Positions 17,286 through 26,591 of a stretch of 64,000 bases of DNA are shown here, piece by piece. Location: NCBI RefSeq assembly GCF_016342785.1, contig NZ_JAEINH010000005.1, positions 1 to 64,000 on the forward strand. The letters run 5' to 3'. Source of the DNA: Sanguibacter suaedae (GTDB lineage: Bacteria > Actinomycetota > Actinomycetes > Actinomycetales > Cellulomonadaceae). A program made the position numbers and the translations under genes. Under the pieces are notes generated by a model that did no database searches, was not told where the DNA came from, and was given only the letters and a program-made list of their open reading frames with translations. Numbering within the stretch: the first letter of the stretch is position 1; the number at the start of each line of letters is the position of its first letter.

Positions 17286-17322
17286 CGGCTGCTGCACAGC
17301 ATCAAAGCCTGCCAGATAAAGA

Positions 17323-17328
17323 TAAAGT
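17323..17328 (+). promoter_or_regulatory. -10 element for a probable leaderless NUDIX transcript
   Basis: TAAAGT fits TANNNT and ends seven bases before ATG 17336, which would put the transcription start on or next to the start codon. No Shine-Dalgarno is present. No clear -35. Confidence 0.5.
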
Positions 17329-17335
17329 GGCCGAC

Positions 17336-17923
17336 ATGTCCACCGCCGCGCACCCCGAGGGCCGCGCACCGGTCCCTGCGCCGCCGGGTGGCCACCCCCT
17401 GCGGCGAGACCCGCGCGCCACGCGCCCGGTCACCGGGTCCCCGCTGCCCGGCTCCTCCTCCGACCTCCCCGTCGTCGAGGAGACGTCCGCCGGCGGACTC
17501 GTCGTCGAGACCCTCGACGGCCACTTCCACGCAGCCGTCATCGCCCGCCGCAACCGGGCCGGTCGCCTCGAGTGGTGCCTGCCCAAGGGCCACCTCGAAG
17601 GCGTCGAGACCGCCGAGGAGGCCGCCGTCCGGGAGATCGCCGAGGAGACCGGCATCCTCGGCTCCGTCCAACGCCGCCTCGGCGTCATCGACTACTGGTT
17701 CACCGGGGACGACCGCCGCGTCCACAAGGTCGTCCACCACTTCCTCCTCCACGCCGTCGGCGGTCACCTCACCGTCGAGGGCGACCCCGACAGCGAGGCC
17801 GAGGACGTCGCCTGGGTGTCCTTCGACGACCTCCCGACCGTCCTCAGCTACCCCAACGAGCGACGCCTCGCCGCCGCCGCCCACGCCCTCCTCACCCACT
17901 CCGGGGACACCACCCGCCGATGA
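17336..17923 (+). CDS. NUDIX hydrolase
   Basis: 195 residues from ATG 17336 (a GTG at 17327 is also in frame). The complete Nudix box lies at residues 85-107: Gly85, Glu91, Arg99-Glu100, Glu103-Glu104 and Gly106, so metal binding and hydrolysis of a nucleoside diphosphate linked to another group should be intact. The N-terminal 40 residues are Pro/Arg-rich and probably disordered. The gene overlaps the DUF6049 gene by ATGA and is the first of a tightly coupled NUDIX-DUF6049-murJ string that is conserved in actinobacteria. Substrate is not known; in mycobacteria the equivalent is annotated MutT4-like. Confidence 0.92.
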   Translation: MSTAAHPEGRAPVPAPPGGHPLRRDPRATRPVTGSPLPGSSSDLPVVEETSAGGLVVETLDGHFHAAVIARRNRAGRLEWCLPKGHLEGVETAEEAAVREIAEETGILGSVQRRLGVIDYWFTGDDRRVHKVVHHFLLHAVGGHLTVEGDPDSEAEDVAWVSFDDLPTVLSYPNERRLAAAAHALLTHSGDTTRR

Positions 17924-20247
17924 CCACGACCGACGCCCGGCGCCCCTCCCGACGTCCCCGACGCGACGCACGCCCCGGCCGCCCGGCCACCGCGCTCCAC
18001 GCCGCCGTCGCCGCGCTCCTGACCGTCCTCCTCGCCGTCACCGGCACCCTCGCCACCGCCGTCGTCCCCGGCCCCGGCACCGCCACGGCGACCGCCGAGA
18101 CGTCCGACGGCCCCGTCGACGTGACCCTCACGTCGCTCACCCCCGAGACCCTGCGCCCGGGGGACACCCTCACCGTCGTCGCCACCCTCACCAACACCAG
18201 CGGTGCCGACATCACGTCGCCCGTCGCCCGCCTCAGCCTCGCGCGGAACACGCTCGACACCCGCAACTCCATCGCGTCCTGGTCCACCGCCGAACGCTCC
18301 TCCACCCTCGGCACCACGCTCCTCACCACACCCCTGCCCGACACGCTCGCCGCCGGGGCCACCACCACCGTCGAGCTCACGGTCGCCGCCGACGAGCTCA
18401 ACCTCCGCACCGGCTACGCCGCATGGGGACCCCGCGGCCTCGCCGTGTCCGTCACCGGGGTCACCGACGGGTACTCCGCCGTGGAACGCCTCGGCGTCCT
18501 GCGCACCTACGTCGTCTGGTACCCCCTCGACGACACCGCCGTCCAACCCCTCTCGGTGAGCGTCGTCGTCCCCGTCGTCGGACCGCCCGCCGACCCCCTC
18601 GCACCCGAGCGGACCACCGAGGCGCTCCGTGAGGAGACCGCGCCCGGCGGGCGCCTCGAGAGCCTCCTCGCCGGCACCCAGGCCGTCCCGGGCGTCACCT
18701 GGGCCGTCGACCCGGCCCTCGTCGAGCAGCTCCTCGCCGACGACACGCCCACCGGCGACACCGCAGGCACCACCACCACCGGCGGGGCCTCCTGGGCGCA
18801 GCGCTTCCTCGAGGCCACCGCCGCCGGGGAGACCTACGCCCTCCCCCGGTACGACCAGGACATCAGCGCCTACGCCGCGGCCGGGCTACCCCTCCCCGTG
18901 CAAGGACCGCTCGGGGAACCCTTCTCAGGATGGCGCACCGACCTCAGCTGGCCCGCGGACGACGCGCCCGCCACCGACGTCCTCGACCTCGCCGTGCGGT
19001 CCGGGGCAGGGACCGTCGTCGTCGGCAGCGGCACCTTCGAGCCCGTCGTCGAGCTGCCCTACACCGCGACCGGGCTCACCTCCGTCACGACCCCCTCCGG
19101 GACCGCCGCAGCCGTCCTCCCCGACGCCACCCTCACCACCCTCCTGCTCGACGCCCCCGGGCCCGTCGGGACCACCGGCACGACCACGGCGTCCACCCCC
19201 GCCGCCGCCCGCCAGCGGATCACCGCCGAGCTCGCGGTGATCTCCCGCGAGCGCCCCGCCCAGGCGCGCCACGTCGTCATCACCGCGCCCCGCGACTGGT
19301 CGCCCGGCGCCGACGTGCTCCAGGCGCAGCTCAACGGGATCACGGCCGTCCCCTGGGCGACGATCGCGCCCCTGTCCGCGCTCCTCGCGGGCGGGGACCC
19401 GGGCATCCCCCGCACGCCGGTGCCCGCGGACACCACCGCGCTCGGCGCCGGAGCCGTCGACGGCGACACCCTCCGTCAGGTCGGACGCACCGCGCAGCAG
19501 GCCCAGACGTTCGCGAAGATCGTCACCGATCCCGGGGCCCTCACCCGACCCGTCACCGAGTCCGCGGTCGCCGTGGGGTCCGTCGCGTGGCGTGGCGACC
19601 CCGACGGCCGCGCCCTGGCCGTCGAGCACCAGGCCCAGCACCTCGCCGCGCTGCGTGGTGCCGTCTCCGTGGTCACCGGCAGCGACTTCAACCTCATCAG
19701 CACCGGGAGCGAGATCCCCGTCCAGGTGCGCAACGACCTCGGGCAGGCGGTCACGCTCCTCGTGGAGCTCGAGCCCGACAGCCCTCGCCTCGTCGCCGAC
19801 ACCCGCGTCCCCGTGACCGTCCCCGCGGGCGGCGACGCGAGCGTCACCGTGCCGGTGCGCGGCATCGGCAGCGGAGACGTCACCACCGAGGTGCACATCC
19901 TGTCCGCCGACGGCACCCTCGTGGCCGAGCCGGCGACCTTCAAGGTCCGTGTCCGTGCCGACTGGGAGAACCGTGGCACCCTCGTGGTCGCCGTCCTCCT
20001 CCTCGTCCTCCTCGGTGCCGGTATCTGGCGGACCGTGCACCGAGGTCGCTCCGAGCGCAGGGCGTCCGCCGCTGTCGTCGAGCAGCTCGAGCACAGCGAG
20101 CAGACCGGGGAGCTCGACGCGCTCATCGACGCCCAGGACTCCGGTACCCTTCCCGGGGTCGACCCCACCGGCGCGGCCGCCACCAGCCACGACGCCCTGC
20201 CCGAGACGCCGGACCGTCCCACCACACCGCCCCGGAGCACCCCGTGA
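17920..20247 (+). CDS. DUF6049 family membrane-anchored exported protein
   Basis: 775 residues from ATG 17920, inside the stop of the NUDIX gene. An Arg-rich N-terminus is followed by a signal/TM segment at about 27-50. The long extracytoplasmic part starts with an Ig-like domain ('VTLTSLTPETLRPGDTLTVVATLTN') and a central region of mixed alpha/beta character (about 200-560), and ends with a second beta-rich domain and a C-terminal TM helix at about 685-707 with a basic cytoplasmic tail. This is the architecture of the conserved actinobacterial protein (DUF6049, Rv3909-like) that always precedes murJ. Its role is unknown; the location implies a part in lipid II export or peptidoglycan assembly. 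Coupled to murJ by GTGA. Confidence 0.9.
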   Translation: MTTTDARRPSRRPRRDARPGRPATALHAAVAALLTVLLAVTGTLATAVVPGPGTATATAETSDGPVDVTLTSLTPETLRPGDTLTVVATLTNTSGADITSPVARLSLARNTLDTRNSIASWSTAERSSTLGTTLLTTPLPDTLAAGATTTVELTVAADELNLRTGYAAWGPRGLAVSVTGVTDGYSAVERLGVLRTYVVWYPLDDTAVQPLSVSVVVPVVGPPADPLAPERTTEALREETAPGGRLESLLAGTQAVPGVTWAVDPALVEQLLADDTPTGDTAGTTTTGGASWAQRFLEATAAGETYALPRYDQDISAYAAAGLPLPVQGPLGEPFSGWRTDLSWPADDAPATDVLDLAVRSGAGTVVVGSGTFEPVVELPYTATGLTSVTTPSGTAAAVLPDATLTTLLLDAPGPVGTTGTTTASTPAAARQRITAELAVISRERPAQARHVVITAPRDWSPGADVLQAQLNGITAVPWATIAPLSALLAGGDPGIPRTPVPADTTALGAGAVDGDTLRQVGRTAQQAQTFAKIVTDPGALTRPVTESAVAVGSVAWRGDPDGRALAVEHQAQHLAALRGAVSVVTGSDFNLISTGSEIPVQVRNDLGQAVTLLVELEPDSPRLVADTRVPVTVPAGGDASVTVPVRGIGSGDVTTEVHILSADGTLVAEPATFKVRVRADWENRGTLVVAVLLLVLLGAGIWRTVHRGRSERRASAAVVEQLEHSEQTGELDALIDAQDSGTLPGVDPTGAAATSHDALPETPDRPTTPPRSTP

Positions 20248-21908
20248 CCGCAGAACCCGAGACCGGGAAGTCCTCCGTCGGCCGCAGCTCGCTCGTCATG
20301 GCGTCCGGGACCGCTGTGTCCCGTGCGCTCGGCCTCGTCCGCAACCTGCTCCTCGTGGCCGTCATCGGCGCCACCGGGTCCATCGCCGACGCGTTCGACA
20401 TCGCCAACAAGGTCCCCAACATCCTCTTCGCGATCATCGCGGGCGGGGTGCTCAACGCGGTCATCGTGCCCCAGGTCATGCGCGCGTACCGGTCGCCGAA
20501 CTCCCAGGAGTACCTCGACAAGCTCCTCACGCTCTCGGGCACCGCGCTCCTGCTCCTCACGGCGGTGTGCACCCTGGGTGCGTCGGTCACCGTGGGCATC
20601 TACATCGACGAGAGCTGGTCCGCGGCGCAGGTCTCCCTCGCCGTCGCGTTCGGGTTCTGGTGCATCCCCCAGCTCTTCTTCTACGGCCTGTACACGCTCC
20701 TCGGGCAGGTCCTCAACGCCCGCAGCCAGTTCGGGCCGTTCATGTGGGCACCGGCCCTCAACAACGTCGTGTCGATCATCGGGTTCTCCGCGTTCCTCCT
20801 CGTCTACGGCGGATCGGCGGTCAACGGGGACCTCGGCGACTGGAGCACCGGCAAGGTGACCCTCCTCGGGGCGGTCGCCACCCTCGGTGTCGTGTCCCAG
20901 GCCCTCGTGCTGATCATCCCCCTGTGGCGCTCCGGGTTCCGCTGGCACCTGCGGTACGGGGTGCGGGGCGTCGGGCTGCGGTCCGTCGGACGCGTCGGGG
21001 CGTGGACGTTCGCGGCCGTGCTCCTCGACCAGCTCGCCGTGTGGGTGACCACGAAGATCGCCACCGCGGCACCCGTGACCGCCCGCGCCGACGGGTACGA
21101 CGGCCTCGCCGTCGCGGGCAACGGTGCCTACACGCAGGCGCTCATGGTGTACCTCCTGCCCCACTCGCTCGTCACCGTCTCCATCGCGACCGCCCTCTTC
21201 ACCGGGATGAGCGCCGCCGCCGCGCGCGGCGACGTCGAGACCATCCGTGCCACCGTGTCCCGCGGCCTGCGCGTCATCGCCGTGTTCACGGTGTTCGCGA
21301 CGTCCGTCCTCGTCGTCCTCTCCCAGCCCGCCATGAAGCTCCTCGTGCCGACGCTCCCCGCCGAGGACGTCGTCGTCGTGGGCCGCGTCATGCTGGCCAT
21401 GGCCCTCGGGCTCGTGCCCCTGGGAGCGATGGTCCTCATGAAGTGGGTGTACTTCGCGTTCGAGGACGGGCGCACCGTCTTCCTCATCCAGATCCCCGTG
21501 ACCATCGTCCTCATGGCCGGTGCGTGGGTCGGGTCCCTCACCCTGCCCGCCCAGTGGTGGGTCGTGGGGATCGCCGCAGCGATGTCGCTGTCCAACCTCG
21601 TCGCCGTCCTCCTGCGCGTCGGCGGGATGGTCAAGCGCCTCGACGGGCTCGACCTCTCGCGCATCCTGCGCCTGCACGTCCAGCTGGTCATCGCCGCGGC
21701 CGTCGCCGGCGGCATCGGGTGGTTCGTCCTCAAGGTGTGGGAGTTCGAGCCGGGCGACTCCTGGTTCACGGCCCTCGGCGTGACAGCCCTGGTCGGGACG
21801 ACCATGACGGCCGTGTACGTGCTCGCCCTGCGCCTCATGGGCGTCGAGGAGCTCACCGGCCTCGCGGAGCCCGTCATGAAGAAGCTGGGGCGCCGCCCCC
21901 GCAGGTGA
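20244..21908 (+). CDS. murJ: Lipid II flippase MurJ (MviN)
   Basis: 554 residues starting at GTG 20244, overlapping the DUF6049 stop. About 14 predicted helices. The N-terminal region 'SSLVMASGTAVSRALGLVRNLLLVAVIG' contains the conserved Arg residues of the MurJ central cavity, and 'GSIADAFDIANKVPNILFAIIAGGVLNAVIVP' follows, as in the MVF family. It moves lipid II from the inner to the outer leaflet for peptidoglycan synthesis. In Mycobacterium tuberculosis the MviN protein carries a C-terminal kinase-like plus extracellular domain on the same chain; here these are a separate gene 59 bp downstream. The protein ends shortly after the last helix in a basic GRRPRR tail. Confidence 0.96.
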   Translation: MTAEPETGKSSVGRSSLVMASGTAVSRALGLVRNLLLVAVIGATGSIADAFDIANKVPNILFAIIAGGVLNAVIVPQVMRAYRSPNSQEYLDKLLTLSGTALLLLTAVCTLGASVTVGIYIDESWSAAQVSLAVAFGFWCIPQLFFYGLYTLLGQVLNARSQFGPFMWAPALNNVVSIIGFSAFLLVYGGSAVNGDLGDWSTGKVTLLGAVATLGVVSQALVLIIPLWRSGFRWHLRYGVRGVGLRSVGRVGAWTFAAVLLDQLAVWVTTKIATAAPVTARADGYDGLAVAGNGAYTQALMVYLLPHSLVTVSIATALFTGMSAAAARGDVETIRATVSRGLRVIAVFTVFATSVLVVLSQPAMKLLVPTLPAEDVVVVGRVMLAMALGLVPLGAMVLMKWVYFAFEDGRTVFLIQIPVTIVLMAGAWVGSLTLPAQWWVVGIAAAMSLSNLVAVLLRVGGMVKRLDGLDLSRILRLHVQLVIAAAVAGGIGWFVLKVWEFEPGDSWFTALGVTALVGTTMTAVYVLALRLMGVEELTGLAEPVMKKLGRRPRR

Positions 21909-21967
21909 CCCGCGTACCATGTTGGCGGTGCTGACATACTCCGACGACTCGTGAATGGAGCCTCTTG

Positions 21968-23821
21968 GTGGACAGCGTGGAACGCGGCACCCTGGTCGTG
22001 GCCAGGTACAGGCTCGTCGAGCCGGTCGCGAGCGATCTCGACGGGGTGAGGGCCTGGGAGGCCACCGACCAGATCCTCGACCGGTCGGTCCGCGTGAGCC
22101 TCGTCGACGGTGACCACGCAGCGCTGACCCTCGACGCCGCACGACGCGCCGCGCTCGTCTCCGACAGCCACCTCACCCGCGTCCTCGACGTCCTCCACGA
22201 CGCCACCAAGAACGTCGTCGTCACCGAGCCCTACCTCGGGCAGACCCTCGCGGAGCTCGTCGCCGACGGCCCGCTCCCCGCCGCCCAGGCCCGCGCGATC
22301 ATCGGGCAGGCCGCCAAGGCGCTCGAGGTCGCCCGGCGACGCGGCGTCCACCACGGCGCCCTGCGCCCCGCCTCGATCCGTGTGCACCGCGGCCGGGTGA
22401 GGGTCACCGGCCTCGGGATCGACGGGGCGCTCCAGGAGCCCGACCACTCCGCCGACGCCGCCGACCGCGCGTCGCGGGCCGACACCGTCGGTCTCGTCGC
22501 CCTCCTGCACTTCGCCCTCACCGGGGTCCTCCCCGCCGCCGGGCAGCAGGCACGAGCCCTCCACCCGGGCGCGCCCCTCCCGGAGCACGTGCAGGAACCG
22601 GGCGAGCCGCTCGCGCCGCCGAGGGAGATCAACGCCTCCGTCCCGAACGACCTCGACACCCTGTGCGTGGTCACCCTGGGACCCAACGACGACGGGCCCC
22701 ACACGCCCGGCCAGCTCGTGACAGAACTCGCACCCTGGGATGAGGACGACGTGCCGCAGAACGCCGAGCCCGAGACGGTCGGACCGCCGGAGCCCGCACC
22801 CCCCACCGGGGTGAACCGCCAGTCCGTGCGGTCGATGACCGGCACCTCCGCCGGTTCATCGATGCCCGGCACCCCGCCGCCCGCCGGTCCCGTCCGACGC
22901 ACCGGCACCGGACGCGTGCCGCGCGTCACCGCACCGCTGGCCGCAGGAGCAGCCGCGGGCGCCGCGGCGTCACCGAGCACGGGCGGAACCGGCGTCGTGC
23001 GCACCTCGTACTCCGCGACCCGCACCGGGGCCCTGCCCCCGTCGTACCACCCGGTGGACGAGCTCGCGGACCACGAGCCCGCGGCCCACACGGGCAGCCT
23101 CGACTCGCTCGCACCCGCCCCGATCGGCGACCGCAGCTCCGTGGACCGCACGTTCAGCTCGATGGTCCCCGCCAAGCAGGGCGGGCGCCGTATGAGCATC
23201 AACCCCACGTCGGTCGTGCTCGTCCTCATGATCGTCCTCGTGGTCGTCGGGGCCGCGTGGGCCATCAACTCGATCGGCAGCGGGCTCGGCCCCGCCGTCG
23301 TCGCTCCCGACGGCCGGCCCACCGAGGGCACCGGCGACGAGGCAGCGGCCGGCGGCGAGGAACCGCCACCCGCCGAGGAGCCTGCCGCCGCGCCACCCGT
23401 CATCACCGGTGGCGTGCTCGTCGACATGCCGGGAGCCGAGCAGTACGACTACCCGGAGCTCGCCGCCCGTGCGGTCGACGGCGACTCCACGTCCGCCTGG
23501 TACACGCGCACCTACAACACCCCCCAGTACGGCGGGCTGAAGGAGGGCGTCGGCCTGAACATCACCCTCGAGGCGCCCGCCACCGTGTCCGTCGTCTTCC
23601 TGTCCACCGAGAACCAGGGAGGCAACGTCCAGGTCCGTGCCACGGACCCGGCGAACCCCAACGGTGGCGAGCTCCTCGCCGAGGGGCCACTCACCGGCGA
23701 GACCGCGCTCCAGCTGGCGGCACCCGTCGAGACGCAGAGCATCGTCCTGTGGTTCACCGAGCTCCCGCAGGCCGCCGACGGCGCCAACCGGGTCCACCTG
23801 TACGAGGTCGCGCTCTCCTGA
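21968..23821 (+). CDS. MurJ-partner pseudokinase with extracellular C-terminal domain
   Basis: 617 residues from GTG 21968 (GGAG seven bases upstream; TTG 21965 is the only nearby alternative). Residues 10-265 have a protein-kinase fold, but the catalytic HRD is HHG (128-130) in HHGALRP and the DFG is replaced by TGLGID (147-152); the glycine loop and ATP lysine are not recognisable. It should therefore be catalytically dead. A Pro/Ala-rich linker, one TM helix at about 415-437, and an extracellular discoidin/CBM-like beta-sandwich (about 478-617) follow. This is the same order as the C-terminal half of mycobacterial MviN, whose pseudokinase binds the FHA protein FhaA after phosphorylation of a Thr by PknB. 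It probably regulates MurJ. Confidence 0.88.
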   Translation: MDSVERGTLVVARYRLVEPVASDLDGVRAWEATDQILDRSVRVSLVDGDHAALTLDAARRAALVSDSHLTRVLDVLHDATKNVVVTEPYLGQTLAELVADGPLPAAQARAIIGQAAKALEVARRRGVHHGALRPASIRVHRGRVRVTGLGIDGALQEPDHSADAADRASRADTVGLVALLHFALTGVLPAAGQQARALHPGAPLPEHVQEPGEPLAPPREINASVPNDLDTLCVVTLGPNDDGPHTPGQLVTELAPWDEDDVPQNAEPETVGPPEPAPPTGVNRQSVRSMTGTSAGSSMPGTPPPAGPVRRTGTGRVPRVTAPLAAGAAAGAAASPSTGGTGVVRTSYSATRTGALPPSYHPVDELADHEPAAHTGSLDSLAPAPIGDRSSVDRTFSSMVPAKQGGRRMSINPTSVVLVLMIVLVVVGAAWAINSIGSGLGPAVVAPDGRPTEGTGDEAAAGGEEPPPAEEPAAAPPVITGGVLVDMPGAEQYDYPELAARAVDGDSTSAWYTRTYNTPQYGGLKEGVGLNITLEAPATVSVVFLSTENQGGNVQVRATDPANPNGGELLAEGPLTGETALQLAAPVETQSIVLWFTELPQAADGANRVHLYEVALS

Positions 23822-23899
23822 GCCGCCACGGGGAACAACCACCCGGACCCCCATGTTGACGTCCACGACGCACCCGACCACCGACCGAAGGACCCCATC

Positions 23900-24892
23900 G
23901 TGACCGAACAGTCCGCGCCCATCCTCGACCTCGTGATCGTGGGGTCCGGCCCTGCCGGCTACACCGCGGCGGTGTACGCGGCGCGCGCCGGGCTGTTCCC
24001 CGTGGTCGTGGCGGGCTCGGTCACGGCCGGCGGCGCGCTCATGAACACCACCGAGGTGGAGAACTTCCCGGGGTTCGTCGACGGCATCATGGGCCCCGAC
24101 CTCATGGACAACATGCAGAAGCAGGCCGAGCGCTTCGGCGCCAAGGTCGTGTGGGACGACGCCGAGGTCCTCGAGCTCACGGGCGACGTCAAGACCGTCC
24201 GCACCTCCGGTGGTGAGGTGTTCCGCGCCCGCACCGTCATCCTCGCGACCGGCTCCGCGTACCGCGAGCTGGGCCTGCCCGACGAGAAGCGCCTCTCGGG
24301 GCGCGGCGTGTCCTGGTGCGCCACCTGTGACGGCTTCTTCTTCCGCGACCAGCACGTCGTGGTCGTCGGCGGAGGGGACTCCGCCGTCGAGGAGGCCACC
24401 TTCCTCACCCGGTTCGCGTCCAAGGTCACCCTGGTGCACCGCCGTGACACGCTCCGCGCCTCGAAGATCATGGCCGAGCGCGCCGCAGCCGACCCGAAGA
24501 TCGAGTTCGCGTGGAACACCGAGGTCACCGCCATCCACGGCGACGACAAGGTCGAGGCCCTCACGGTGCGCGACACCGTCACCGGGGCCGAGTCGCGGCT
24601 CGACGCGACGGGCGTGTTCGTCGCCATCGGCCACGACCCCCGCACCGGTCTGGTCGCCGGTCAGGTCGACCTCGACGGCGAGGGGTACATCCAGGTCGAG
24701 GGACGCTCCACCCGCACCAACCTCCCCGGCGTGTTCGCCTGCGGCGACGCCGTCGACCACACCTACCGCCAGGCCATCACCGCCGCAGGGTCCGGGTGCT
24801 CCGCAGCGCTCGACGCCCAGCACTACCTGGCGTCGCTCGTCGACGCCCAGGCTTCCCCCACCGAGCTCGCCGACGCGCTGGAGGCACTGTGA
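23900..24892 (+). CDS. trxB: Thioredoxin-disulfide reductase
   Basis: 330 residues starting at GTG 23900. FAD-binding GSGPAG at 15-20, redox-active CATC with Cys140 and Cys143, NADPH-binding [10 protein letters not shown] region near 157-166, and a C-terminal '[30 protein letters not shown]' FAD motif are all present. It transfers electrons from NADPH through FAD to thioredoxin in the cytosol. It overlaps trxA by GTGA, so the two are co-translated. The pair follows murJ and its pseudokinase, as in most actinobacteria. Confidence 0.97.
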   Translation: MTEQSAPILDLVIVGSGPAGYTAAVYAARAGLFPVVVAGSVTAGGALMNTTEVENFPGFVDGIMGPDLMDNMQKQAERFGAKVVWDDAEVLELTGDVKTVRTSGGEVFRARTVILATGSAYRELGLPDEKRLSGRGVSWCATCDGFFFRDQHVVVVGGGDSAVEEATFLTRFASKVTLVHRRDTLRASKIMAERAAADPKIEFAWNTEVTAIHGDDKVEALTVRDTVTGAESRLDATGVFVAIGHDPRTGLVAGQVDLDGEGYIQVEGRSTRTNLPGVFACGDAVDHTYRQAITAAGSGCSAALDAQHYLASLVDAQASPTELADALEAL

Positions 24893-25221
24893 GCACCGTC
24901 CCCGTCACCGACGACACGTTCCGCACCGAGGTCCTCGAGTCCGACGTCCCCGTCCTCGTGGACTTCTGGGCCGACTGGTGCGGCCCGTGCCGCATGGTCG
25001 CCCCCGTCCTCGAGGAGCTCTCCGAGGAGTACGCCGGGCGCCTGAAGATCGCCAAGCTCGACACCGAGGCCAACCCGGCGACCACCGCCGCCTACGGCGT
25101 CACCTCCATCCCGCTGCTCAACGTCTACCGCGGCGGCGAGCTCGTCCGGTCCATCGTCGGGGCACGCCCCAAGAGGTCCATCGCCGAGGAGATCGACGCC
25201 GTCCTCGACGGCACCGTCTGA
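24889..25221 (+). CDS. trxA: Thioredoxin
   Basis: 110 residues from GTG 24889, overlapping the trxB stop. The active site WCGPC is at residues 30-34 after VDFWADW; the cis-Pro loop '[12 protein letters not shown]' is at about 77-88. The fold and length are standard. It is the cytosolic dithiol carrier reduced by TrxB and used by ribonucleotide reductase, peroxiredoxins and methionine sulfoxide reductase. A strong hairpin terminator is 13 bp downstream. Confidence 0.97.
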   Translation: MSTVPVTDDTFRTEVLESDVPVLVDFWADWCGPCRMVAPVLEELSEEYAGRLKIAKLDTEANPATTAAYGVTSIPLLNVYRGGELVRSIVGARPKRSIAEEIDAVLDGTV

Positions 25222-25234
25222 CACGTCCCGGATC

Positions 25235-25264
25235 GCGGCCCCTCTCCTCCCGGAGAGGGGCCGC
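25235..25264 (+). terminator. Hairpin after trxA
   Basis: Perfect 13-bp inverted repeat (GCGGCCCCTCTCC / GGAGAGGGGCCGC) with loop TCCC, directly upstream of the next gene's start. Confidence 0.82.
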
Positions 25265-25280
25265 GTGCGAGACTACCCAC

Positions 25281-26591
25281 GTGACCTCCACGACACCGCC
25301 GACCCCGGGAACACGCCTCGACCCCTGGTTCGGTGCCTACGCGCAGCGCGCCCACAACATGCGCGCCTCCGAGGTCCGCGCACTCTTCGCGGTCGTGAAC
25401 CGCCCCGAGGTCGTGTCCCTCGCCGGGGGCATGCCGTACCTCGAGGGCCTCCCCCTCGACACCATCTCCGAGACGGTCCAGCGCGTCATCGCCACGCAGG
25501 GACTCTCCGCGCTGCAGTACGGGTCGGGGCAGGGCCACGAGGCCCTCCGCGAGCAGATCCTCGACGTCATGCACCTCGAGGGCATCGACGCCCACCCCGA
25601 CGACGTGGTCGTCACCACCGGGTCTCAGCAGGCGCTCGACCTCGTCACGCGCATCTTCGTGGACCCGGGCGACGTCATCGTCGCCGAGGCACCCAGCTAT
25701 GTCGGCGCCCTCGGCGTGTTCCGCTCCTACGAGGCGGACGTCGTGCACGTCCCGATGGACGAGGCAGGGCTGATCCCCGAGGCACTCGACGCGTGCCTCA
25801 CCGAGCTCCGAGCCGCGGGCAGGCGCGTCAAGCTCCTGTACACGATCCCCACGTTCCACAACCCCGGCGGGGTGACACTCTCCCTCGAGCGCCGCGCCCG
25901 TGTGCTCGAGATCGCCCGCTCGCACGGCGTGCTCCTCGTGGAGGATAACCCCTACGGCCTCCTCGGGTTCTCCGGGGACCCGATCCCCGCCATCCGGTCG
26001 CTGGACGAGGACGGTGTCGTCTACCTCGGGTCGTTCTCCAAGACGTTCGCGCCCGGCTTCCGCGTCGGGTGGGTGGTCGCTCCCCACGCGGTCCGCGAGA
26101 AGCTCGTCCTCGCCTCCGAGTCCGCCATCCTCTGCCCGTCGAACGCGTCGCAGATGGCCATCTCCGCGTACCTGTCCACGAGCGACTGGAGAGCGCAGAT
26201 CAAGGCCTTCCAGGTGATGTACCGCGAGCGGCGGGACGCGATGGTCTCCTCCCTCGCGGAGCACCTCCCCGACGCCACGTGGACGGTGCCCGACGGCGGC
26301 TTCTACACATGGGTACGTCTCCCCGAGGGCCTCGACTCGAAGTCGATGCTCCCCAGGGCCGTCACCGGGCGCGTAGCCTACGTGCCCGGGACGGCGTTCT
26401 TCGCCGACGGCACCGGCGCCGACCACGTGCGGCTCTCCTACTGCTACCCGACACCCGAACGTATCCGGGAGGGCGTCCGGCGCCTCGCCACCGTGGTCAA
26501 CGCCGAGCGCGAGCTCGTCGAGATCTTCGGGACCAGACCAGCGCTCGACGACGTCTCGGACGTCGACAACCCAGGACCGGACCTCGCATGA
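25281..26591 (+). CDS. PLP-dependent aminotransferase (class I/II)
   Basis: 436 residues from GTG 25281. Fold-type I aminotransferase without an N-terminal GntR domain. The PLP-binding lysine is Lys254 in GSFSKTFAPGFRVGW; upstream are 'TTGSQQALDLVTRIF' (cofactor phosphate cup), 'YTIPTFHNPGG' (Asn contacting PLP) and 'VEDNPYG' (Asp for the pyridine nitrogen). It resembles the 2-aminoadipate/aromatic aminotransferase (LysN/ARO8-like) subgroup, but the amino donor is uncertain. It overlaps the ATP-grasp ligase gene by ATGA. This pair between trxA and parB is common in Micrococcales and hints at a small amino-acid-derived product or cell-wall precursor, by inference. Confidence 0.9.
   Translation: MTSTTPPTPGTRLDPWFGAYAQRAHNMRASEVRALFAVVNRPEVVSLAGGMPYLEGLPLDTISETVQRVIATQGLSALQYGSGQGHEALREQILDVMHLEGIDAHPDDVVVTTGSQQALDLVTRIFVDPGDVIVAEAPSYVGALGVFRSYEADVVHVPMDEAGLIPEALDACLTELRAAGRRVKLLYTIPTFHNPGGVTLSLERRARVLEIARSHGVLLVEDNPYGLLGFSGDPIPAIRSLDEDGVVYLGSFSKTFAPGFRVGWVVAPHAVREKLVLASESAILCPSNASQMAISAYLSTSDWRAQIKAFQVMYRERRDAMVSSLAEHLPDATWTVPDGGFYTWVRLPEGLDSKSMLPRAVTGRVAYVPGTAFFADGTGADHVRLSYCYPTPERIREGVRRLATVVNAERELVEIFGTRPALDDVSDVDNPGPDLA

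Noticed and set aside
21965-21967. TTG 21965 as the pseudokinase start
   Set aside because: GGAG is only four bases away; GTG 21968, the next codon, has a normal seven-base spacing.
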